From WHTX01 sp038255145 (GTDB taxonomy: Bacteria; Actinomycetota; Acidimicrobiia; Acidimicrobiales; CAIXPF01), in contig JBBSLP010000020.1 of assembly GCA_038255145.1 (NCBI GenBank), forward strand, positions 13,288 through 77,287: 64,000 nt of DNA. The letters run 5' to 3'. The notes under the pieces are model-generated. The model was not told the origin of the DNA and did not search any database. It saw nothing but the letters and a program-made list of their open reading frames with translations. This document shows, in pieces, positions 24,230 to 31,798 of this stretch (position 1 is its first letter; each line of letters begins with the position of its first letter). The position numbers were made by a program, and so were the translations under genes.

Positions 24230-24904
24230 TCAGCTGTGGAACATGGCGTCGTGGGTGTCTTCGGTGGTCTGGCCGGGGACGTGGCCGTAGGTCTCCATGA
24301 AGACGCGGCACATCTCGTCCCAGGGGAACTCGACGAACTCGCCCCGCTGGTTGACGTACTCCATGTGCTGGCGGCCGTCGACGTCGAACTCGTGGTAGAG
24401 CGAGTCGTTGACGCCGTCGAACTCGATGGGCTTCACGCCGAAGCGCTCGCACATCTCGATGTTGAAGGCCGACGTCGCCTTCACCCACTGGCCGTCGATC
24501 AGGAACGTCGAGTAGCCGTGGAAGGCGAACAGGTCCGTCCCCACCCGCTCGAGCAACTTCTCCGAGGCCAGGTGGTTGCGCACGTCGGCGAAGCCCAGCA
24601 GCGACGGCACCCCCACGGCCCGGGCCCCCGCCGTGAGCAGGATGGACTTGGGCACGCACCAGTTGCGGTCCTGGCCCACGATCACCGACGCCCGGTAGTC
24701 CTCGGCATCGGGCGACGACGAGTAGGGGTCGTAGCGCACCCCGTCACGCACGGCGTAGAAGAGGGCCACGGCCTTGTCGCGGTCGCTCGTCTGGCCCCGC
24801 ACGGCGTCATGGGCCCAGTCCTGCACCGCGGGCTGGTCGCTGTCGACGTAGTGGGTGGCACGCAGGGCGTCCTCGCGGCTCGCCTTCGGGGGGCTCGTGG
24901 TCAT
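24230..24904 (-). CDS. transglutaminase-like protease-fold protein
   Basis: A 224-residue transglutaminase-like protein. The catalytic Cys is in VGQDRNWCVPKSILL and the His in DLFAFHGYSTFLIDGQWVKA; an acidic partner follows in that block. The family includes proteases and amidases acting on peptides; the substrate is unknown. Its ATG overlaps the mutY stop (ATGA), so it is the third gene of a maoC-mutY-transglutaminase transcript. Confidence 0.82.
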   Translation of the reverse strand: MTTSPPKASREDALRATHYVDSDQPAVQDWAHDAVRGQTSDRDKAVALFYAVRDGVRYDPYSSSPDAEDYRASVIVGQDRNWCVPKSILLTAGARAVGVPSLLGFADVRNHLASEKLLERVGTDLFAFHGYSTFLIDGQWVKATSAFNIEMCERFGVKPIEFDGVNDSLYHEFDVDGRQHMEYVNQRGEFVEFPWDEMCRVFMETYGHVPGQTTEDTHDAMFHS

Positions 24905-25812
24905 GGGGCGGATCGTAGGCCGGGCAGGGACAGCTCGCCCTCCGGCCCCACCTCGGCCAGCCCGTCCGCCACCACGCCCGCGGCCACCCGGGTGGCCCGC
25001 TCCACGTCGTCGGGCCAGCCCATGACCGCAGCCAACTGGGCCCGACCGACCACGCCCACCCGCAGCGCGGCCACCAGCCGGCCCCGGCCCTGGCGGTCGG
25101 ACCCCACGAAGCGGGACTGGCCGCCAGACACACCGGCCGAGCCGATGGCGGGGTCAGGGGTTGGCCAACCCGCCGCCGCCCAGGCGCAGCCGTCACGCAC
25201 GGGGCACTCGCCACAGCGGGGTGTCCGGGCCCGACACACCGTGGCCCCGAGGTCGAGCGAGGCCTGGTTCCACGCCCACCCCTGCCCTACGGGGACGGCG
25301 GCATCGGCCCGGGCCTGGGCATCGCCCGCGGCCAGGCGGCGGCCGGCCCGGCGGGCCAGGACCCGGGCCACGTTGGTGTCGAGCACCCCCACGTCGGCCT
25401 CGAAGGCGAAGGCCAGGACAGCCCGGGCCGTGTAGGGCCCGATGCCGGGCAGGGCCAGCAGCGAGGCCAGATCGGCGGGCAGGCCGCCGTCGTGGCACTC
25501 GACGACGGCCGATGCCGTCCGCCACAGGTTCAGGGCGCGGCGGTTGTAACCGAGACCGGCCCACTCCCCCACCACGTCACCGGCCGGCGCGGCCGCGCAC
25601 GCGGCGGGCGTGGGGAAGCGGGCCAGGAAGGCGTGCCAGCGGGGCACGACCCGATCCACCTGGGTCTGCTGCAGCATCACCTCGCTGACCAGCACCTCCC
25701 ACGGGTCCCGGGTCCGCCGCCAGGGCAGGTCCCGGGCCCGTTCCGTCGACCACCACGTCAGCAGCCTGGTGTCGACGCCGGCATCCCCGACATCGTCGCC
25801 GGGCGTGCTCAG
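24901..25812 (-). CDS. mutY: A/G-specific adenine DNA glycosylase MutY
   Basis: About 303 residues. MutY removes adenine mispaired with 8-oxoguanine. Visible are WSTERARDLPWRRTRDPW, the catalytic Glu in SEVMLQQTQVDRV, the helix-hairpin-helix ALPGIGPYTARAVLAFAF, the Asp in VLDTNVARVL, and the [4Fe-4S] ligands C-x6-C-x2-C-x5-C in CRARTPRCGECPVRDGC. No C-terminal NUDIX domain is evident, as in short actinobacterial forms. There is no ATG, GTG or TTG in frame upstream of the conserved region near the maoC stop. A CTG at 25812 overlapping that stop (CTGA) is the best start. Confidence 0.87.
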   Translation of the reverse strand: MSTPGDDVGDAGVDTRLLTWWSTERARDLPWRRTRDPWEVLVSEVMLQQTQVDRVVPRWHAFLARFPTPAACAAAPAGDVVGEWAGLGYNRRALNLWRTASAVVECHDGGLPADLASLLALPGIGPYTARAVLAFAFEADVGVLDTNVARVLARRAGRRLAAGDAQARADAAVPVGQGWAWNQASLDLGATVCRARTPRCGECPVRDGCAWAAAGWPTPDPAIGSAGVSGGQSRFVGSDRQGRGRLVAALRVGVVGRAQLAAVMGWPDDVERATRVAAGVVADGLAEVGPEGELSLPGLRSAP

Positions 25813-26324
25813 CCCCAGATCGTGTCGCTGTCGTAGGGGCGCTGGCGGACGGGGCCGTCGGCCTTCTTCCAGATCATCACCCGGCGCTTGAAGTAGCAGA
25901 CCTCTTCGCCCCGCTGGTTGATGCCCTTGGTCTCCACCGTCACCACGCCCCGGTCGGGCCGCGACGCCGACTCGCGCTTCTCCAGCACCCGGGTCTCGGC
26001 GTAGATGGTGTCGCCGTGGAAGGTGGGCATCTTGTGCTGCAGGGTCTCGACCTCGAGGTTGGCGATGGCCGCACCCGACACGTCGGGCACGCTCATGCCC
26101 AGGACCAGGGAGTACACCAGGTTGCCCACGACCACGTTCTTGCCCTGCACGCTCTCGTGCTCGGCGAACCACACGTTGGTGTGCAGGGGGTGGTGGTTCA
26201 TGGTGATCATGCAGAACAGGTGGTCATCGGCCTCGGTGATGGTCTTGCCCGGCCAGTGCTTGTAGACGTCCCCGACCTCGAAGTCCTCGTAGTAGCGGCC
26301 GAAGGGGCGCTCAAAGCTGGTCAT
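25809..26324 (-). CDS. mch: MaoC-family dehydratase, probable mesaconyl-CoA hydratase
   Basis: A 171-residue hot-dog-fold hydratase. The blocks YYEDFEVGDVYKHWPGKTIT, DHLFCMITMNHHPLHTN, VVVGNLVYSLVLGMSVPD and PTFHGDTIYAETRVLE match the short MaoC protein of the actinobacterial ethylmalonyl-CoA gene set, where it hydrates mesaconyl-CoA. The assignment is supported by the divergent methylsuccinyl-CoA dehydrogenase and the nearby lyase. TACGCT (26333-26338, minus strand) precedes the ATG by 8 bases. Confidence 0.82.
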   Translation of the reverse strand: MTSFERPFGRYYEDFEVGDVYKHWPGKTITEADDHLFCMITMNHHPLHTNVWFAEHESVQGKNVVVGNLVYSLVLGMSVPDVSGAAIANLEVETLQHKMPTFHGDTIYAETRVLEKRESASRPDRGVVTVETKGINQRGEEVCYFKRRVMIWKKADGPVRQRPYDSDTIWG

Positions 26325-26486
26325 GGCGGGGCAGCGTAGGGACTGGGCGCCCTCCTTCGTCAACCTGCCGCCGACCTGCCGCCGACCTGCCCGCCGCCTG
26401 TTCGTCCCGCCCGTCCCGCCCGGCGGCCAACCGTGCCGCGGTGGAAGATGTGTTGGAGGGCACGACCCCTCGGTATTCTTCGCGCC
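26325..26486. promoter_or_regulatory. divergent promoter region of the ethylmalonyl-CoA pathway genes
   Basis: 162 bp holding two leaderless-type -10 hexamers: TACGCT (26333-26338, minus strand, 8 bases before the hydratase) and TATTCT (26474-26479, plus, 7 bases before the dehydrogenase). Between them is a tandem CCTGCCGCCGA doublet near 26367-26388. No palindromic operator is obvious. Confidence 0.5.
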
Positions 26487-28091
26487 ATGAGCAGCGTCGA
26501 TCTCCAGGAAGCCGCCGCAGCGATCGAGGCCGCCCACGGCGTGGTGCGCAAGGGCATCGATCAGCTGAAGGCCGCCGGCCCCACCGCGGTGGACACCCAG
26601 CAGGTGCTGGCCTACGACCTGGCCCACGCGGCCTCGGCCCTGGAGGCGGCCCGGGGCATGCTGGACTACGGGTCCCGGGGCGACGTCGAGGGCCGGCTGG
26701 CCGTGGCCTTCGTGGCCGACGCCGTGGGCGACATCGCCGCCAAGCTGTGGGGGCGCGAGGCCCAGTGGGGGGTGGGCCCCGACGCCCTCGACGCCGCCCG
26801 GGCCTTCGTCACCGCCTACCGGGACCCCGAGTTCCTGTCCGCCCTGGCCGGCGAGCCCGGCCCCCGCCACCTCGACCCCGACTTCGAGATGGTGCAGGAC
26901 GCCTTCCGGCGCTTCGCCGAGGAGAAGATCGCCCCCCGGGCCGAGCACATCCACCGCCAGAACACCGACATCCCCGAGGACATCATCTCCGGCCTGGGCG
27001 AGATGGGGGCCTTCGGCCTCTCCATCGCCGAGGAGCACGGTGGCTACGCCTCGGGCGGCGAGAGCGACTACCTGGGCATGGTCATCGCCACGGAGGAGCT
27101 GTCCCGCGCCTCGCTGGGCGCGGGCGGGTCGCTCATCACCCGGCCCGAGATCCTGGCCCGGGCGCTGGAAGCCGGGGGGACCGACGAGCAGAAGGCGGCC
27201 TGGCTGCCCCGCCTGGCCACCGGCGAGATCATGGCCGCGGTGGCCCTGACCGAGCCCGACTACGGCTCCGACGTGGCCGGCCTCAAGGTCACGGCCACCC
27301 GCACCGAGGGCGGCTGGCTCATCAACGGCGTCAAGACCTGGTGCACGTTCGCGGCCCGGGCCGACGTGCTCATGCTCCTGGCCCGCACCGACCCCGACCG
27401 GTCCAAGACCCACCGGGGCCTGTCCATGTTCATCGTGCCCAAGCCCCGGGCCGAGGGTCACGGCTTCCGCTTCACCCAGGAAGCCGGCGGTGACGGCGGC
27501 GCCCCCGGCGGCGGCGTGCTCGACGGACGGGCCATCGACACCATCGGCTACCGGGGGATGCACTCCTACGAGCTGGCCTTCGATGCCTGGTTCGTGCCCG
27601 ACGGCAACCTCATCGGCGGCGACAGCGGGCTGGGCCGGGGCTTCTACTACCAGATGGCCGGGTTCGAGAACGGCCGCCTGCAGACCGCGGCCCGGGCCGT
27701 GGGCGTCATGCAGGCCGCCTACGAGGTGGCCCACGACTACGCCGCCAACCGGGTTGTGTTCGGCACGGCCATCGGTGACTACCAGCTGACCCGGGCCAAG
27801 CTCGGCCGCATGGCCGTCACCATCCAGGCCGCCCGCCAGTTCATGTACTCGGTGGGGCGCATGATGGCCAAGGGCGAGGGCCAGATGGAGGCCTCGATGG
27901 TGAAGGCCTACGTGTGCCGGGCCGCAGAATGGGTCACCCGTGAGGCCCTGCAGATCCACGGCGGCATGGGCTACGCCGAGGAGTTCACCGTCAGCCGCCT
28001 GTTCGTCGACGCCCGGGTGCTGTCGATCTTCGAAGGCGCTGACGAGACCCTGTGCCTCAAGGTCATCGCCCGCCGCCTCGTCGCCGAGTGA
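26487..28091 (+). CDS. mcd: acyl-CoA dehydrogenase, probable (2S)-methylsuccinyl-CoA dehydrogenase
   Basis: A 534-residue acyl-CoA dehydrogenase with an extra N-terminal helical domain (residues about 1-130) that ordinary members lack and methylsuccinyl-CoA dehydrogenases have. The core runs through VTEL-like AVALTEPDYGSDVAGLKV, GFENGRLQTAARAVGVMQAA, ALQIHGGMGYAEEFTVSRLF and the C-terminal SIFEGADETLCLKVIARRL. It would oxidise methylsuccinyl-CoA to mesaconyl-CoA, the substrate of the divergent hydratase. Crotonyl-CoA carboxylase/reductase and ethylmalonyl-CoA mutase are not in the window. Confidence 0.85.
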   Translation: MSSVDLQEAAAAIEAAHGVVRKGIDQLKAAGPTAVDTQQVLAYDLAHAASALEAARGMLDYGSRGDVEGRLAVAFVADAVGDIAAKLWGREAQWGVGPDALDAARAFVTAYRDPEFLSALAGEPGPRHLDPDFEMVQDAFRRFAEEKIAPRAEHIHRQNTDIPEDIISGLGEMGAFGLSIAEEHGGYASGGESDYLGMVIATEELSRASLGAGGSLITRPEILARALEAGGTDEQKAAWLPRLATGEIMAAVALTEPDYGSDVAGLKVTATRTEGGWLINGVKTWCTFAARADVLMLLARTDPDRSKTHRGLSMFIVPKPRAEGHGFRFTQEAGGDGGAPGGGVLDGRAIDTIGYRGMHSYELAFDAWFVPDGNLIGGDSGLGRGFYYQMAGFENGRLQTAARAVGVMQAAYEVAHDYAANRVVFGTAIGDYQLTRAKLGRMAVTIQAARQFMYSVGRMMAKGEGQMEASMVKAYVCRAAEWVTREALQIHGGMGYAEEFTVSRLFVDARVLSIFEGADETLCLKVIARRLVAE

Positions 28092-28100
28092 CCTGAGCGA

Positions 28101-28150
28101 GACGCGAAACGGGGCCCGGTCGGCAGTTGCCGACCGGGCCCCGTCGCGTC
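28101..28150. terminator. long hairpin between convergent genes
   Basis: A 17-bp perfect stem (28109-28125 with 28128-28144) extended by six more pairs, GACGCG/CGCGTC, across a two-base bulge. It sits between the convergent dehydrogenase and lyase genes and should terminate both directions. Confidence 0.85.
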
Positions 28151-28159
28151 CGGACGTGC

Positions 28160-29095
28160 TTAGGAGTGGACCATCTTGTTGCGCTCGCCGCGGGACTTGA
28201 TCTTCAGGCACACCTTGCGGCTGGCCTCGTCGATCATCTCCTCGCCGAACATCACCGCCCCCTTGCGGTCGCCGGTGGTGGTGGCCTCGTCGTAGGCGTC
28301 GAGCACGTCGAGGGCCTTGTCGAACTGTTCCTGGGTGGGGCTGAACACCTCGTTCAGGATGGTCACCTGGTCGGGGTGCAGGGCCCACTTGCCGTCGAAG
28401 CCGAGGATGTAGGTCCGGGTGCAGTAGTCCCGGAAGCCCTCGGGGTCGCGCACCTTGACGTAGGGACCGTCGATGACCTGCAGGCCGTTGGCCCGCCCGG
28501 CCATGAGGATCTTCATGAACACGTAGTGGAAGTAGTCGCCGGGGTACTCGGGGATCTGCAGGCCCCCGGACAGGTTCGGCATCTCCATGGAGGCCGAGAA
28601 GTCGACCGGACCGAGGATGACGGTCTCGAGGCGGGGGGAGGCGGCGCAGATCTCCTCGACGTTGATCAGGCCCCGGGCCGTCTCGATCTGGGCCTCGATG
28701 CCGATGTGGCCGATGGGGAGCCCGGCGTTCTTCTCCACCTGGGTGAGCAACAGGTCCAGCGCCACCACCTCGGCCGCGGACTGCACCTTGGGCAGCATGA
28801 CCTCTTCGAGGCGCTCGCCGGCGCCGCCGACGACCTCGATGACGTCGCCGTAGGTCCACTTCGTGTCCCAGGCGTTGATGCGGACGCAGAGGACGGTCTC
28901 GCCCCAGTCCTGGTCGCGGATGGCGGCGACGACCTTCTTGCGGGCCGACTCCTTCTCGAGCGGCGAGACCGAGTCCTCCATGTCGAGGAACTTCATGTCG
29001 GCCGGCAGGCTGGGACCCTTGGCCAGCATCTTCTCGCTGGAACCGGGGATCGAAAGACAGGACCTACGCGGCAGGTCTCGGGAACGTGCTGACAT
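28160..29095 (-). CDS. mcl: HpcH/HpaI-family CoA lyase, probable malyl-CoA/beta-methylmalyl-CoA lyase
   Basis: A 311-residue CitE-like lyase. RRSCLSIPGSSEKMLAKGPS, KFLDMEDSVSPLEKESARKK, RINAWDTKWTYGDV, EEVMLPKVQSAAEV and HIGIEAQIETARGL give the family metal and CoA sites; the C-terminal GEEMIDEASRKV matches the ethylmalonyl-CoA-pathway relatives. It would cleave methylmalyl-CoA to glyoxylate and propionyl-CoA. TACGCT (29104-29109, minus strand) is 8 bases before ATG 29095. The longer start at 29134 is less likely. Confidence 0.85.
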   Translation of the reverse strand: MSARSRDLPRRSCLSIPGSSEKMLAKGPSLPADMKFLDMEDSVSPLEKESARKKVVAAIRDQDWGETVLCVRINAWDTKWTYGDVIEVVGGAGERLEEVMLPKVQSAAEVVALDLLLTQVEKNAGLPIGHIGIEAQIETARGLINVEEICAASPRLETVILGPVDFSASMEMPNLSGGLQIPEYPGDYFHYVFMKILMAGRANGLQVIDGPYVKVRDPEGFRDYCTRTYILGFDGKWALHPDQVTILNEVFSPTQEQFDKALDVLDAYDEATTTGDRKGAVMFGEEMIDEASRKVCLKIKSRGERNKMVHS

Positions 29096-29177
29096 GGGTC
29101 GGCAGCGTACGTGCCGGACGCCACGGTCGGCCAACGGTCCTGACCGCGCGGTAGCTAGCGGCGCGGCCGCTCCCCGT

Positions 29178-29759
29178 TCACCAGGGGCGGGACCAGGTGG
29201 CCCAGTCGAAGGGCTCGATGCCGTCCTCGGTCAGGCGCCAGATGGAGGGCGTGGGCACCCCGTCGGTGATGTCGAGGTAGCCGATGGTGCCCAGCTGGGT
29301 GTTGAGCTGGTGGGGGTAGGTGGGCGAGCCCGGGTTCACGCACAGCACGCCGTCGAGGGTGAGGATGGACTCGACGTGGGTGTCGCCGTAGACGATGACG
29401 TCGGGGCTGTTGCCCTCGAAGTGGCGGTCGACCCAGCGGGCCACGGTGTAGTCCGGTGGCCGGGGGGGCATGGGCAGGTCGTGGATGAGGCCGATGTCCA
29501 CCCCGCCCAGCTCCAGGCGCCAGGTGTAGCGGACCAGGGGGTGCTCGGGCTGGATGGGCCGGCCGCCCGAGCCGTCCTCGCCGTCGCCCCGGGCTACCCA
29601 CAGCGGCGCCACCTCGGCCAACTGGTCGACCACGAAGAGCTCGTGGATGTCCCCGGCGTGGAGGATGGCGTCGACGTCGCGGAAGGCCTCGAAGACCTGG
29701 GGCCACAGCTGGGGCCGGGATTCGGGGATGTGGGTGTCGGCGACCAGACCGATGCGCAT
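29178..29759 (-). CDS. YfcE-type metallophosphoesterase
   Basis: A 193-residue calcineurin-like phosphoesterase. Metal ligands are in GLVADTHIPE, LHAGDIHE, IHDLP and IVYGDTHVES, with the closing CVNPGSPTYPHQ block. The usual GN-H/C-D motif is replaced by RGDGED, so the canonical Asn metal ligand is an Asp here. Substrates of the family include phosphodiesters. TACCCT (29768-29773, minus strand) is 8 bases before the ATG. Confidence 0.83.
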   Translation of the reverse strand: MRIGLVADTHIPESRPQLWPQVFEAFRDVDAILHAGDIHELFVVDQLAEVAPLWVARGDGEDGSGGRPIQPEHPLVRYTWRLELGGVDIGLIHDLPMPPRPPDYTVARWVDRHFEGNSPDVIVYGDTHVESILTLDGVLCVNPGSPTYPHQLNTQLGTIGYLDITDGVPTPSIWRLTEDGIEPFDWATWSRPW

Positions 29760-29795
29760 GGGTCGGGAGGGTAGCCCCCAGCTGTGACGGCGCGG

Positions 29796-30599
29796 CTAGA
29801 GGATGCCCTCTTTGAACAGCTCGGGGGCGATGGGCGTGTCGACATGGCGTAGGGCCTCGGCCACGTCTTCGGCGCCGCGGGCGCCGACCACCTTGGTGAT
29901 CAGGTCGAGGGGGACGATCTCCTCGTCGGCCTCCCAGGGCTCATCGGCGCCGTCGAGGCGGCTGTCGATGACCTCCCACAGGCGACGGGGCACGAAGCGC
30001 CCGACGCCGGCCACCAGCCACACCTGCTTGCCGGCGTGGAGGGCCACGGCGGCGGCGGCGTGGGAGCCGGCCACGGCCACGAAGGCGTCGGGGCCGACCA
30101 CGGAGGCCTCGATGAGGACCACGTCGGCTGTGGCTGCGGCAGCGCCGAGACCGGCCTGGGGTACGTCCTGGGCGTCGACGTCGGAGCGGCGCAGGCGGCG
30201 GACCAGGCCACCGCCCTCGCCCAGGGTGTCGACGACGAGCACGTCGAGGTCCCCACGGGCGGGCAGGGCCTCGGCGATGACCTCGGGCCAGCCCAGCACG
30301 ACCACGGTGGCGTCGTCGGGCAGGGCGTGGGACAGGTGGCGGGCGGTGCGGTCGGCCTCGAACTCGTCGGCGGCCAGCCACGCCTCGCGCATGGCGTCGG
30401 GGGCGGTGCACGCCCGTGACGTCAGCCACCAGAGGGGTCCAGAGCTGAGGTGGCGGGCCAGCATGCGCCGACAGGCCATGACCAGGCCGGCGGGGTCGTC
30501 ACGGAAGGCGCCCAGGGAGCCCGCCGTCTCCCTGACCAGGGACGTTTGATCGGCGCCGGAGGCTCGGGCCACGTAGCGCAACCGCTCGATGGGATGCAC
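29796..30599 (-). CDS. eIF-2B alpha/beta/delta-like family protein
   Basis: A 267-residue protein resembling the eIF-2B/ribose-1,5-bisphosphate isomerase superfamily. The Rossmann-like C-terminal half contains VVVLGWPEVIAEAL, DVLVVDTLGEGGGLVRRL, and DVVLIEASVVGPDAFVAVAG with SHAAAAVALHAGKQVWLVAG. In the family this part binds a sugar phosphate. The N-terminal helical half is divergent. Substrate unknown. TAGCGT (30606-30611, minus strand) is 6 bases before GTG 30599. Confidence 0.6.
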   Translation of the reverse strand: MHPIERLRYVARASGADQTSLVRETAGSLGAFRDDPAGLVMACRRMLARHLSSGPLWWLTSRACTAPDAMREAWLAADEFEADRTARHLSHALPDDATVVVLGWPEVIAEALPARGDLDVLVVDTLGEGGGLVRRLRRSDVDAQDVPQAGLGAAAATADVVLIEASVVGPDAFVAVAGSHAAAAVALHAGKQVWLVAGVGRFVPRRLWEVIDSRLDGADEPWEADEEIVPLDLITKVVGARGAEDVAEALRHVDTPIAPELFKEGIL

Positions 30600-30692
30600 A
30601 GGGCCACGCTACCCCCGCCCCACGGCGGGGCCGAAGGCGGCCGGACGGCCGTGATCTGATCGAACCGGCCCGGCTGGGGTACCTTTCCACCC
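30600..30692. promoter_or_regulatory. divergent leaderless-type promoters
   Basis: 93 bp between divergent starts with TAGCGT (30606-30611, minus strand) and TACCTT (30680-30685, plus strand, 7 bases before GTG 30693). A short inverted pair CCCCGCC/GGCGGGG lies near 30612-30629. Confidence 0.45.
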
Positions 30693-31202
30693 GTGGTGGC
30701 CATCGACGTTCCCGCCGGCTTGAAGCTGCAACCGATCGGCGCCGAGGCCCGCCCGGTCGAGGAGTGGACGATCACGTTCCAGCTCCTGGCCGTCGTGCTC
30801 GACCCCTACACCTACGAGAGCGCCTGGGTGCTGGAGACGGCCGGTCGGATCCTGGAGCACTTCCAGGGGGCCAGCGTGCGCAACGCCTTCGTGCTCACCT
30901 GCGACGAGGCCGACGCCAAGGCGTTCCTGGGCCCATGGGCCAAGAAGGTGCTGACCTTCGTCGATCCCGAGCGCGAGTTCGTCAAGGCGTGCGGGCTCGA
31001 CCGCCTGCCCGCCCTGGTCCACCTGCGCCAGGACCTCGTCATCGAAGCGGCGGCCGAGGGCTGGCAGCCCATGGCGTGGCGGGCCATCGGCCACGAGGTG
31101 GCGCGCGAGCGCAACTGGACCCGGCCGACCATCCCCTCCCCCAAGGACCCCGACCCCTTCGAGGGCAGCCCCGCCCTGGGTCGCACCGCCCTCGGCGCCT
31201 AG
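30693..31202 (+). CDS. conserved hypothetical protein, 169 aa
   Basis: I do not recognise a named family. The first two thirds have an alternating helix/strand pattern (WTITFQLLAVVLDPYTYES, ILEHFQGASVRNAFVLT, AWRAIGHEVARERNW) compatible with a thioredoxin-like fold, but there is no CxxC. FVKACGLDRLPALVHLRQDLVIEAA, with Pro before a strand, is suggestive of a cis-Pro. The C-terminus is proline-rich and low-complexity. It stands alone downstream of its own promoter. Confidence 0.65.
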   Translation: MVAIDVPAGLKLQPIGAEARPVEEWTITFQLLAVVLDPYTYESAWVLETAGRILEHFQGASVRNAFVLTCDEADAKAFLGPWAKKVLTFVDPEREFVKACGLDRLPALVHLRQDLVIEAAAEGWQPMAWRAIGHEVARERNWTRPTIPSPKDPDPFEGSPALGRTALGA

Positions 31203-31798
31203 CACTCGCCTGCGGCCTGCCAGCGCCGCTGCCCGGTCACCGGCGCCGGCGGCGTCACTGCCGCCGGGGACCAGGTCCTCGATCGGTTCCGCATCACGGC
31301 GAATCGCTCGTCGCGCCACGTCCGACGAGCCCTGCGCCCGCTCTCGCTGGGCGTGACCCGGCGGTGGTTTCTCGGCGCGTTGTTGCCCGGCCGGGTCCCA
31401 GCTGAACGCATCCTCCTATGCGAGCCGTACGCCCATGCGTCCGGCTCGCCGGCCAGGCGGTTCCGGGCGGCACCTGAACGCATGCACCTACGCCAGCGGT
31501 AGGTGCCCGCGGCCGCGACGGGGTCCGTCGCCGGTCAGCGGGGGTGCGACGATTGCCCAGCAGCCTGCGAGCGGGCCGGATGGCGCCGAGAACGGCACCA
31601 GGCGGGTGGTCGAGGACACGCAGCCCGCCGAGTCGACCGATCAGCGAGACCCGTCGAATCGCTGGCGATTCGACGTGGTGACCGCCGCCACGAGGATCGA
31701 GCCCGGCGTGATGCGTCGATGGCGCTCGGCACGGTTCCTGGACCCTGTCCCCCGACCATCCGGGCGTCATCCGGCCGCCCTGGGTGGCGCAGACCAGG
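31203..31798. other. gene-poor convergent intergenic region with repeats
   Basis: 596 bp with no ORF I trust. It holds an imperfect 22-bp direct repeat (31402-31423 and 31474-31495, both starting CTGAACGCAT, 18 of 22 identical). A perfect 8-bp hairpin, GCACCTAC/GTAGGTGC, lies at 31484-31506, and the 18-bp CGAATCG motif is at 31665-31682. It may contain a transcription terminator, a decayed element or a small RNA. Confidence 0.45.
31665..31682. repeat. 18-bp CGAATCG-N4-CGAWTCG motif, site 1
   Basis: CGAATCG CTGG CGATTCG, the centre of a 22-bp perfect palindrome (31663-31684) between convergent genes. Followed by ACGTGGTGAC, as at 48744-48761. Confidence 0.7.

Noticed and set aside
31294..31770. 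158-codon minus-strand ORF in the 31.2-31.8 kb gap
   Set aside because: Composition (Arg/Gly/Pro) is that of random GC-rich sequence. It has no domain and runs across the hairpin and repeats.
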